Of a DNA stretch of 10,552 nucleotides, positions 1-5,994 are shown in pieces. The DNA comes from Arcobacter sp. (lineage in GTDB: Bacteria; Campylobacterota; Campylobacteria; Campylobacterales; Arcobacteraceae), in the NCBI GenBank assembly GCA_030635995.1, contig DAOVXU010000046.1, positions 1 through 10,552 on the forward strand, written 5' to 3'. The position numbers were made by a program, and so were the translations under genes. The notes under the pieces are model-generated. The model saw only the letters and a program-made list of their open reading frames with translations, did no database searches and was not told the DNA's origin. Position 1 is the first letter of the stretch, and every line of letters starts with the position of its first letter.

Positions 1-120
1 TGTTGTTTCTGTATCTAAAACTATATATTCATTTTTTTTTATATCTTGATTAAAGATAAAAGAAAATTTTTTATCATTTAATTTTAATAGTTTTCTTTTT
101 CTTCTAAAATTTTTAAACAT
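1..120 (-). CDS. 3'-5' exonuclease (DnaQ/PolIII-epsilon-like), N-terminal fragment
   Basis: Only the first 40 codons are in the window; the gene continues past the left edge. After a basic N-terminus (Lys/Arg-rich, residues 3-13) the fragment ends in YIVLDTETT. This is the ExoI motif of DEDD-family exonucleases, with metal-binding Asp36 and Glu38. That family includes the DNA polymerase III epsilon proofreading subunit and stand-alone DnaQ-like nucleases. The ATG shares one base with the TAA stop of the upstream DUF294 gene (TAATG), so the two are very probably translationally coupled. A DnaQ-like exonuclease next to a cNMP/CBS/DUF294 protein is a pairing known from many proteobacteria. The class is fairly certain; whether it is the replicative epsilon or an accessory nuclease cannot be told from this fragment. 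Confidence 0.75.
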   Translation of the reverse strand, partial: MFKNFRRKRKLLKLNDKKFSFIFNQDIKKNEYIVLDTETT

Positions 121-1934
121 TATGAAATATTACTTAATCTAAAATGATGAGAGATAAATTTTTTAAAATTATTTACTATTTGAAAACTATCCTTTAACAT
201 ATCTCTTTCAATTTTCCCTAAAGTGTTTAAATTTATCATATTGTCTATTTGTTTTTTTTCATTTAGTTCCAACATTTGCCCTTGAATTTTTAATCTTAAT
301 AACAATCCAAAAGCTTCAATAAGTTCCGATGCCATATCTCTATTTATAACCTCTAATTGATTTAATTTTTTTACTCTTGCTATTGTTGAATGTTCTGTTA
401 GTTTATATTCCAATGCTAAACTTCTTACTCCTTGAACTATCGCAAAAATTGCCCCTTTTTTTAAATCTATCTCATCATTTTTAGAAATTAAATTTGAAAA
501 TATCCCTATTGGTGTATCAAAAGTTAAAGTTGCTTTTGCAAAATATGCCATAAATACATCTTTATTATCTATTTTAGTAAATAGATAATCTTTTAAATCA
601 ATCAATAAATTTTCATCGCCAGCTACTACTTTTGCATCAAAGAAAATAGCTAAATTCATATAATCTTCCATTAGTGAACCATTTAGCCAATTGTCAAGTT
701 GAGTTTTAAATTCACTTTGACTTTTTCTCCAGTAGGGATTTGATACCATTATATTACCGTCACATCGTGGAAAACCAAACTCTATAAGTGTAGATGTAAA
801 TTGTTCCATATATTGTACATATTGTTCTTTATCAATCTTATTTTGGATAATTAGTGCATTGTCTTGGTCAGTTTTAAGTATTTGTTCATCTCTACCTTCA
901 CTTCCCATCACAAGTAATGCACATCTGTTTTGTAACTCCTGTGGCAATATAAGGGTGAAAAGCTTTTTATATATTTTTGCATTTAGTTGAGCTACCATTT
1001 TTGCGATATATGTTGTTTGTACACTTTTTACAAAAAGAGACTTTACAGTTTTTGTTATATCTTCACTTGCTTTTTTTAGTTCATCTGTTGTTGTAGCATT
1101 TTGTATTTGGTTTGCAATTATATGGATATGATTTGCAAAATAACTTAAAATATCTACTTGATTTATTATACCTATTATTTTTCCATCTTGTAACACACCA
1201 ACTCTTTTAATTGTATGTTGAGTTAATATTAGCATCACTTGAAATAAAAAATCATCATTATCAACACACAGAAATGGGAATTTAGCAATATTTATAGATG
1301 GTATAGATAAGTTTTGATCTTGTAATAATACATCTTTTTTAAGTATTGAATTTGTAATTATCCCATATTTATTATTATCTTCTACTATTATAGTAGAAGT
1401 GTTATATTCTACAGATTTTGTTAACGCTACATCTAATGGAGTATCACCTTGAACTATACAAACTTTATTTAAGTATAGTTCACTAACTCGTGCAACCATA
1501 AAGCCAGACATATCATTTGCATACTCTCTTTTCTTAAGAGATTGAAGTCGATTTGATAGATTTTGTAAAAAATAATTCTTAAATTTATTATTCTCTTTTA
1601 TTAGTTTTAAAAATACTTTTTTATCCAATTCATAACATATTAAATCTTCTTCAACTTTAAAAGTACTAGATGTTTTTCCATACATTAACGAATCAGCATC
1701 AAAACTATCATCATTGTGATATACAGTTGTTAATTCTTTATTATTATATTCATTTACTTCACCTTTTATAATAATAAAAAAATGGGTTGAGATATTTGTA
1801 GGGGAGATGACAATTGTTTCTTTTGGATAATATCCTATATCAATATTTTTCAAACATAAGTCAAGTTCAAATTCACTTAACTTATCAAAAGGGTGATGGG
1901 CAGATAAAAATTCTTTTTGGTTATGTAAACTCAT
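120..1934 (-). CDS. cNMP-binding / CBS-pair / DUF294 nucleotidyltransferase-like protein
   Basis: A 604-residue cytoplasmic protein with no membrane segment. Domains in order: a cyclic-nucleotide-binding-like beta barrel (about 15-115), a CBS pair (about 155-205 and 215-268, the second ending VGVLQDGKIIGIINQVDIL), a DUF294 nucleotidyltransferase domain (about 300-430) and the helical DUF294 C-terminal domain (about 460-600). The nucleotidyltransferase core is visible as GSEGRDEQ (344-351) followed by TDQDNAL, with Asp356 and Asp358 as likely metal ligands, as in the GlnD-type fold. The cNMP domain lacks the Arg of the usual phosphate-binding cassette (region 77-95 has GKTSSTF), so it may bind no cyclic nucleotide or a different ligand. 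The CBS pair would be expected to sense adenine nucleotides. The protein is inferred to be a sensor or modifying enzyme linked to the symporter operon at 3647-5805; its substrate is unknown. The ribosome binding site is weak (GAAAG about 10 bases before the ATG). Confidence 0.88.
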   Translation of the reverse strand: MSLHNQKEFLSAHHPFDKLSEFELDLCLKNIDIGYYPKETIVISPTNISTHFFIIIKGEVNEYNNKELTTVYHNDDSFDADSLMYGKTSSTFKVEEDLICYELDKKVFLKLIKENNKFKNYFLQNLSNRLQSLKKREYANDMSGFMVARVSELYLNKVCIVQGDTPLDVALTKSVEYNTSTIIVEDNNKYGIITNSILKKDVLLQDQNLSIPSINIAKFPFLCVDNDDFLFQVMLILTQHTIKRVGVLQDGKIIGIINQVDILSYFANHIHIIANQIQNATTTDELKKASEDITKTVKSLFVKSVQTTYIAKMVAQLNAKIYKKLFTLILPQELQNRCALLVMGSEGRDEQILKTDQDNALIIQNKIDKEQYVQYMEQFTSTLIEFGFPRCDGNIMVSNPYWRKSQSEFKTQLDNWLNGSLMEDYMNLAIFFDAKVVAGDENLLIDLKDYLFTKIDNKDVFMAYFAKATLTFDTPIGIFSNLISKNDEIDLKKGAIFAIVQGVRSLALEYKLTEHSTIARVKKLNQLEVINRDMASELIEAFGLLLRLKIQGQMLELNEKKQIDNMINLNTLGKIERDMLKDSFQIVNNFKKFISHHFRLSNIS

Positions 1935-1957
1935 ATATTAGTACTTTCAATGTTAAT

Positions 1958-1998
1958 ACTATAATACTACTATAAATTAGTAGCATCAATATAGCAAT
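1958..1998 (-). promoter_or_regulatory. Promoter with tandem TGCTA boxes for the DUF294/exonuclease operon
   Basis: Read on the minus strand, ATTGCTATATT (1998-1988) is followed one helical turn later by GATGCTA (1987-1981), then 17 bases to a -10 of TATAGT (1963-1958). The second box sits where a -35 element belongs. Box order, 11-bp period and distance to the -10 match the promoter at 5829-5869 exactly. An alternative reading uses TTGATG (1989-1984) and TATTAT (1966-1961), also 17 bases apart. The 17-bp spacer 1967-1983 is itself a perfect palindrome, CTACTA-N5-TAGTAG. Confidence 0.5.
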
Positions 1999-2001
1999 AG
2001 T

Positions 2002-2700
2002 TTAATTAGTTTCTAGTAACTTATTTATAATATCTTTTGCCTCTAGTTTTGTCATATCATCAGTTCCACTTCTTGTTATAAATTTAATATTTGGTATATC
2101 AAATTTTGATGATTCAATGGTATTTGTTGTTATTTTTGTAGCTGTTTCAACTACTTTTATCCCCATCATTTGAGAAGAATGTTTTAGAGGTAGACCTAAA
2201 TTTTCTATTGAATAAATAGTTACACCTCTTCGTTTTAATTTTTCACATTTATAGCCAAGTATAGTTTGTTCATTTTTTGTTATTACAGAATCTGCATATT
2301 CACTTAATGAAAAACTTAAACTATTAAGATTATTTCTAATTCTTGTTTGGTTTGATAAAGATAGTTTATTGAATTCTTTTTTTAAATATTGTTTAATATT
2401 TACCTGTTTTGTCCCTTTATTTGCAATAAGATCAATATCATATACCCATTTAGGAGTTGTAATAGTTAATTCTTTCTCTACTCGTTTAAGGTCAAACATA
2501 ATATAACTTATCTCTTTATATTGGGCACTTACACGACCAAAATCTTTTATATATAGTGTTTTTGTTCCATTCATTGTACCTTCAAGTTTATAGTTGATCG
2601 TCATATTTTTATGTGGAAGTTTTTGATCCCACGGAGTTTGATTTGCTTCTAAAGATATACTTAAAAGAATAGTATATATTAAAGTAAGAATTATTTTCAT
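2002..2700 (-). CDS. Exported periplasmic protein of unknown function
   Basis: A 232-residue protein that I do not recognise with confidence. The start at 2700 was chosen because it has AAAGG about 7 bases upstream and opens directly into a signal peptide (basic start, hydrophobic residues 3-17, likely cleavage after Ala19). An in-frame ATG at 2820 would add 40 residues with no ribosome binding site and would put the start inside the inverted repeat. The mature part alternates short strands and charged turns: a TKTLYIKDFGR segment near 46-56, a paired-helix stretch in the middle, and a G-Y-K-C-E motif followed by IYSIENLGLPLKH. This pattern loosely recalls DUF4412/LolA-like periplasmic beta proteins, but that is only a resemblance. 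There is one cysteine in the mature part and no lipobox, so it is probably soluble in the periplasm. It appears to be a single-gene unit. Confidence 0.75.
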   Translation of the reverse strand: MKIILTLIYTILLSISLEANQTPWDQKLPHKNMTINYKLEGTMNGTKTLYIKDFGRVSAQYKEISYIMFDLKRVEKELTITTPKWVYDIDLIANKGTKQVNIKQYLKKEFNKLSLSNQTRIRNNLNSLSFSLSEYADSVITKNEQTILGYKCEKLKRRGVTIYSIENLGLPLKHSSQMMGIKVVETATKITTNTIESSKFDIPNIKFITRSGTDDMTKLEAKDIINKLLETN

Positions 2701-2727
2701 TTTGAACCTTTTTAATTTATTGATGGT

Positions 2728-2735
2728 ATCATACC
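2728..2735 (-). promoter_or_regulatory. Candidate -10 for the 2002-2700 gene
   Basis: The minus strand has TATGAT (2733-2728), which would give a leader of about 20 bases before the ATG at 2700. No convincing -35 lies at 16-18 bases, which is common in Campylobacterota promoters. The box lies inside a perfect small palindrome, GGTAT-C-ATACC (2725-2735), which could be an operator or chance. Confidence 0.3.
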
Positions 2736-2805
2736 CTAATTTTTTTAATGTAAGTATATAGTGGGAATTTTGTAAAATTTTAAATAATTTAATGTGCGGA
2801 TTGTA

Positions 2806-2814
2806 ATTATACCA
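2806..2814 (-). promoter_or_regulatory. Extended -10 at the outer edge of the inverted repeat
   Basis: The minus strand reads TGG-TATAAT (2814-2806), a perfect extended -10 that begins in the left arm of the inverted repeat and ends just outside it. It points toward the gene at 2002-2700 and would give a leader of about 100 bases. It may be a second promoter for that gene supplied by the repeat. The -35 region falls inside the hairpin arm and is poor (TATTCA). Confidence 0.3.
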
Positions 2815-2875
2815 AATCAAATTATAACTGAATACTTATACTATTTAAGTATTCAGTTATAATTTGATTTGGTAT
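2809..2875. repeat. Perfect 30-bp inverted repeat with 7-base loop
   Basis: Arms 2809-2838 and 2846-2875 are exactly complementary over 30 bases, with the 7-base spacer 2839-2845. Beyond one mismatch, three more pairs form (2805-2807 with 2877-2879). The arms are AT-rich (6 G/C of 30). The right arm touches the last base of the stop codon of the cytochrome gene (TAA, 2877-2875). The hairpin lacks a GC-rich stem and a run of U on the minus-strand transcript (UAAUUACAAUCC follows), so it is not a textbook terminator. It could still stabilise the 3' end of the cytochrome mRNA, or be a small palindromic mobile element. Confidence 0.95.
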
Positions 2876-3480
2876 TATTTTCCTATGGAATTATTTATAC
2901 TTTTAATAATAAGTTTATTCCTACTTTCTATCCTTAAATAATATTCTTTACTATCATTTACTATATAAGATAAATTATTTACATTTTTGCAAGATGTACT
3001 ATATTCATCTAATACAATTTCAAAATTTTTGGAAATAATCATGATGGTATATAATTGTAATTTGTTAGTGTTAATTTTTAATTTATAGATACCTTTTTCT
3101 AGCAATCCTAGTGGAATAAAATAACTTTTTCTTGATGAAAGAGAATATTGTATAAGTTCTTTTTCAAACCAACTTGTTTTATTATTTAAATATATATTTG
3201 GAAAAAATATAACACACTGCTTTTTCATATGTTTTAAAATAGTAAATAATTCTTTTGCTTGAGTTTTTGAAGAGTTTGGTATATAGCGATTAATGTGTGA
3301 AAATGCTATTTTAGGATTATCGTCAAAACTTAATCTTCCACTACATTCACCTTCATGACATTTTGCACATATTGTATTAAATTTTATTGCTGTTTCAATA
3401 CTTATTGATAAATTCCCACTAGCATACGAATAAGAAGAAAATATTAATAGTAAAATAACTTGTTTATATTTATTTTTCAT
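2875..3480 (-). CDS. Exported monoheme cytochrome c-like protein with unusual C-terminal half
   Basis: A 201-residue protein with a signal peptide (hydrophobic 8-14, likely cleavage near Ala20). A single heme-binding motif C38-A-K-C41-H42 is followed by EGECSGRLSFD, a conserved-looking helix with SHINRY (61-66) and HMKKQC, in which Met85 is a candidate distal heme ligand. This N-terminal part, about residues 25-90, resembles short Campylobacterota monoheme cytochromes that carry electrons in the periplasm. From about residue 95 to the end the sequence is a strand-rich domain (FIPLGLLEKGIYKLKINTN and onward) with an extra Cys near 164, and I do not recognise it; it may be a beta-sandwich interaction domain. 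The ribosome binding site is weak (AAAAGAA about 6 bases upstream). The gene stands alone, with its own promoter and no redox partner beside it. Confidence 0.75.
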   Translation of the reverse strand: MKNKYKQVILLLIFSSYSYASGNLSISIETAIKFNTICAKCHEGECSGRLSFDDNPKIAFSHINRYIPNSSKTQAKELFTILKHMKKQCVIFFPNIYLNNKTSWFEKELIQYSLSSRKSYFIPLGLLEKGIYKLKINTNKLQLYTIMIISKNFEIVLDEYSTSCKNVNNLSYIVNDSKEYYLRIESRNKLIIKSINNSIGK

Positions 3481-3523
3481 TAAATTCTTTTAAAGTTTTT
3501 TTTGAAATAATTCTCATAATAAA

Positions 3524-3557
3524 ATTATATAAAAGTTCCCATTAAGGCTGGATTAAG
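3524..3557 (-). promoter_or_regulatory. Promoter of the cytochrome gene with CTTAAT tandem repeat
   Basis: The minus strand has a perfect -10, TATAAT (3529-3524), within TTATATAATTTT. There is no -35 consensus. Instead, a direct repeat CTTAAT-CCAGC-CTTAAT (3557-3541) with an 11-bp period ends 11 bases before the -10. That spacing is typical of PhoB/OmpR-type activator boxes. The regulator is unknown. Confidence 0.4.
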
Positions 3558-3603
3558 AATTTAACTTTAGAAAAAGTTGTTTGTTTTTCTTGGGGTAGTA
3601 TAA

Positions 3604-3628
3604 TATTCCCACGAAAATCGTGGGAATA
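3604..3628 (-). terminator. Hairpin terminator of the symporter operon
   Basis: An 11-bp perfect stem (3604-3614 with 3618-3628) with a 3-base loop lies 18 bases downstream of the symporter stop codon. The core of the stem, TTCCCACGA, is GC-richer than its surroundings. The following transcript (UUAUACU) is only moderately U-rich, so termination may be incomplete. It separates the symporter operon from the cytochrome gene. Confidence 0.6.
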
Positions 3629-3646
3629 AAAGTGATAATTTAAAAT

Positions 3647-5542
3647 CTAATGATCTACAGCATCACCTGCACCTTTTGGGATTCTAATACTTTCTACTAA
3701 GTCTTGAATCTCTTGTGGTGGTGGAGGTGTAGCTCTTGAAACAAAGTAAGCTACAACAAAGTGAAGTACCATACCAAGTGTTCCAATTCCAGTTGGTGCG
3801 ATACCAAATAGATAATCTTCTTTAGCTCCACCCATAAATACAAAGTAAACAATATAGATAAATGTAAATGACAATCCAACTGCCATACCACTAATTGCAC
3901 CCTCTTTATTCATTCGTTTATCAAATATACCCATAATAATTACAGGGAAGAATGAAGCAGCAGCTAAACCAAATGCAAATGCAACAACTTGTGCAACAAA
4001 TCCTGGAGGGTTAATTCCCAGATAACCAGCAACCCCAATAGCAACAACAGCAGAACCTCTAGCTAAATTAAGTTCAGCTTTTTCAGTAAGTGTTGATTTA
4101 CCAGTTTTAGGATCTCTCATAATTACTTGACCAAATAGATCATGTGAAATAGAAGCAGAGATTACAAGTAAAAGTCCAGCAGCAGTTGATAATGCAGCAG
4201 CAAGTCCCCCAGCAGCCATAAGTGCAATTACCCAATTTGGCAAGTGTGCAATCTCTGGATTAGCTAAAACCATAATATCTCTATCAACATATATTTCATT
4301 TGCTATACCGTTGTTGTTTGTAAGTTCAGCTTGTGTTGGTGCACCTTTTGCATTTGTTGTAAGTCTTTGACCATATTGACCTCTTTTTTCACCATCAAAT
4401 GCAGGTTTACCTTTAGCTCCATCAAATGCTTTTCCATTGGCGTATTGAATTTTACCATCGCCATTTCTATCATTCCAAGCTAAAAGTCCACCATTTTCCC
4501 AAGTTTTAAACCATCCACCGTCATTGATAGTACCATCAGCATTTTTTAGTGTTCCATTTACAAATTGTGTATATGGTACATTTTGAACATTATTGATAAG
4601 GTTTACTCTTGAAAATGCAGCAACAGAAGAGATAGTTGTATACATAAGTGCAATAAATATTAAAGCCCAACCAGCAGAAATTCTAGCATCTTTTACTTTT
4701 GGTACTGTAAAAAATCTAACAATAACATGTGGTAATCCAGCAGTTCCAGCCATAAGTACAACAGTTAGCATAAACATATTAAATACACTTCCTGGATCTG
4801 TATAGTTATTAAAACCTAAATCATTAACTGCTTGATCAAGTGCATGCATTAGATATGTACCTTGTGGTATAGTTCTCACCCCATCGTCAAATGCAAATGA
4901 AGTTTCGGCAAAGATACCCATTTGAGGTAAAAATGTATCAGTTACTTGAAGTGAAAGGAACACAGCAGGTACTGTAAATGCAAAAATCATTACAACATAT
5001 TGTGCAACTTGAGTATATGTAATACCTTTCATACCACCAAGAACAGAATAGATAAATACTATCCCCATACCTAGCATAACTCCAGTATTTACATCAACTT
5101 GTAAGAATCTTGAGAATACAATCCCAACCCCTCTCATTTGACCAGCAACATAAGTAAATGATATAAAAATAACACAAATAACAGCAATAGTTCTAGCTAC
5201 ATTTGAATAGTATCTATCACCAACAAAATCTGGAACTGTAAATTTACCAAATTTTCTTAAATATGGAGCTAACAGAAGAGCAAGTAAAACATATCCACCA
5301 GTCCAACCCATAAGATAAGCACCACCATCACTACCTTTAAAAGCAATAATACCAGCAAGTGAGATAAATGACGCAGCACTCATCCAATCAGCAGCAGTAG
5401 CCATACCATTTGCCATAGGAGGAACTCCTCCGCCAGCTACATAAAACTCTTTAGTAGAACCAGCTCTTGCCCATATAGCAATACCAATATAAGTGGTAAA
5501 TGTAACACCTACAAATATATAAATTAATGTTTGTAATTCCAT
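3647..5542 (-). CDS. Sodium:solute symporter, large subunit (SSS family, VC_2705/ActP-like)
   Basis: A 631-residue polytopic inner-membrane protein of the solute:sodium symporter family. The start shows the family pattern: a first helix (about 5-25), then FYVAGGGVPPMANGMATAADWMSAASF, an unwound-helix region that in this family contributes to Na+ and substrate binding. About 13 membrane helices are expected. Together with the DUF4212 partner just upstream, it fits the two-subunit branch often annotated as cation/acetate symporter; the substrate (acetate or another short carboxylate) is inferred. A hydrophilic insertion of about 120 residues (roughly 312-434) sits between helices and contains D358-R-N360-G-D362-G-K-I, an EF-hand/dockerin-like calcium loop. 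The ribosome binding site is strong (AGGAG, 6 bases before ATG) and overlaps the stop of the small subunit, 8 bases away. The family is certain; the substrate is not. Confidence 0.93.
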   Translation of the reverse strand: MELQTLIYIFVGVTFTTYIGIAIWARAGSTKEFYVAGGGVPPMANGMATAADWMSAASFISLAGIIAFKGSDGGAYLMGWTGGYVLLALLLAPYLRKFGKFTVPDFVGDRYYSNVARTIAVICVIFISFTYVAGQMRGVGIVFSRFLQVDVNTGVMLGMGIVFIYSVLGGMKGITYTQVAQYVVMIFAFTVPAVFLSLQVTDTFLPQMGIFAETSFAFDDGVRTIPQGTYLMHALDQAVNDLGFNNYTDPGSVFNMFMLTVVLMAGTAGLPHVIVRFFTVPKVKDARISAGWALIFIALMYTTISSVAAFSRVNLINNVQNVPYTQFVNGTLKNADGTINDGGWFKTWENGGLLAWNDRNGDGKIQYANGKAFDGAKGKPAFDGEKRGQYGQRLTTNAKGAPTQAELTNNNGIANEIYVDRDIMVLANPEIAHLPNWVIALMAAGGLAAALSTAAGLLLVISASISHDLFGQVIMRDPKTGKSTLTEKAELNLARGSAVVAIGVAGYLGINPPGFVAQVVAFAFGLAAASFFPVIIMGIFDKRMNKEGAISGMAVGLSFTFIYIVYFVFMGGAKEDYLFGIAPTGIGTLGMVLHFVVAYFVSRATPPPPQEIQDLVESIRIPKGAGDAVDH

Positions 5543-5550
5543 CTTATCTC

Positions 5551-5805
5551 CTACTCATCTACGCCATATTTTTCATCAATTTTTTTCATTTTAAATACAT
5601 ATACAAATATTAGTATTACAAATGCGTAAATTGAACCTTGTTGAGCAAACCAAAAACCTAGTTTAACTCCACTTATCTCTATCATATTAAGTTGATTGAT
5701 AAATAATACTCCGCAACCTAGCGAAACTATAAACCAGACAACTAAAAGTTTTAGTATTGTTGAGATATTTTCTTTCCAATACTCTTGTGCTTTAGCAGCA
5801 TCCAT
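5551..5805 (-). CDS. Sodium:solute symporter small subunit (DUF4212)
   Basis: An 84-residue membrane protein with two helices (about 15-38 and 50-72) and short charged ends. The N-terminal AQEYWKENI segment, the GCGVLF stretch in helix 1 and the GFWFAQQGSIYAFV entry to helix 2 are typical of the DUF4212 family. Its members are almost always encoded just before a VC_2705-type symporter and are thought to be its small subunit. Its TAG stop lies within the ribosome binding site of the symporter gene, so the two are co-translated. Its own ribosome binding site is strong (AAGGAG, 6 bases before ATG at 5805). It is the first gene of the operon and follows the tandem TTGCTA promoter. Confidence 0.9.
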   Translation of the reverse strand: MDAAKAQEYWKENISTILKLLVVWFIVSLGCGVLFINQLNMIEISGVKLGFWFAQQGSIYAFVILIFVYVFKMKKIDEKYGVDE

Positions 5806-5828
5806 TAGAACTCCTTTAAATCTTATTC

Positions 5829-5869
5829 ATTATAATAATAGATATATGAAATAGCAATAATGTAGCAAT
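5829..5869 (-). promoter_or_regulatory. Promoter with tandem TTGCTA boxes for the symporter operon
   Basis: The minus strand reads ATTGCTACATT (5869-5859) and then ATTGCTA (5858-5852), two identical 7-mers 11 bp apart. TTGCTA of the second box (5857-5852) is exactly 17 bases from a perfect -10, TATAAT (5834-5829). The second box can therefore serve as the -35 while the pair forms a binding site for a dimeric regulator on one DNA face. The same arrangement occurs at 1958-1998. The leader to the ATG at 5805 is about 17 bases. Confidence 0.6.
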
Positions 5870-5954
5870 ATCGTCTTTTAAAAGAGTTTATGGTTATATA
5901 TAAAATAAATGAGTAATTTAGTTACATATTTATTACTATTATTTTAATTTATTA

Positions 5955-5963
5955 TGTTAAAAT
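5955..5963 (+). promoter_or_regulatory. Extended -10 promoter of trpB
   Basis: TGT-TAAAAT (5955-5963) is an extended -10 that would start transcription near 5970, leaving about 25 bases before the trpB ATG. No good -35 lies 17 bases upstream (TTACTA at 5933-5938 is 19 away). No leader peptide or attenuator hairpin is visible, so trpB does not appear to be controlled by classical attenuation. Confidence 0.4.
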
Positions 5964-5994
5964 GAAATAAATTGATAGTTAAAAAGGAAGAATA

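Noticed and set aside
1283..1289. TAGCAAT inside the DUF294 gene (another copy at 3100-3106)
   Set aside because: These are single copies within coding sequence, without the tandem partner or a -10 at the right distance.
2701..2820. A 40-residue N-terminal extension of the periplasmic protein gene
   Set aside because: The ATG at 2820 has no ribosome binding site, sits inside the inverted repeat and would bury the signal peptide; the ATG at 2700 has both a ribosome binding site and a signal peptide.
3563..3578. A plus-strand hairpin AACTTT-AGAA-AAAGTT followed by a T-rich tail, resembling a terminator
   Set aside because: The stem is only 6 mostly A-T pairs and no plus-strand gene lies upstream for it to terminate.
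4593..4805. A 70-codon open frame on the plus strand
   Set aside because: It lies wholly antisense to a membrane-spanning part of the symporter gene, has no ribosome binding site and encodes nothing recognisable.
5874..5885. 12-bp palindrome TCTTTTAAAAGA between the divergent promoters
   Set aside because: It is simple A/T-run symmetry that is expected by chance in such AT-rich DNA, with no second copy in the other promoters.
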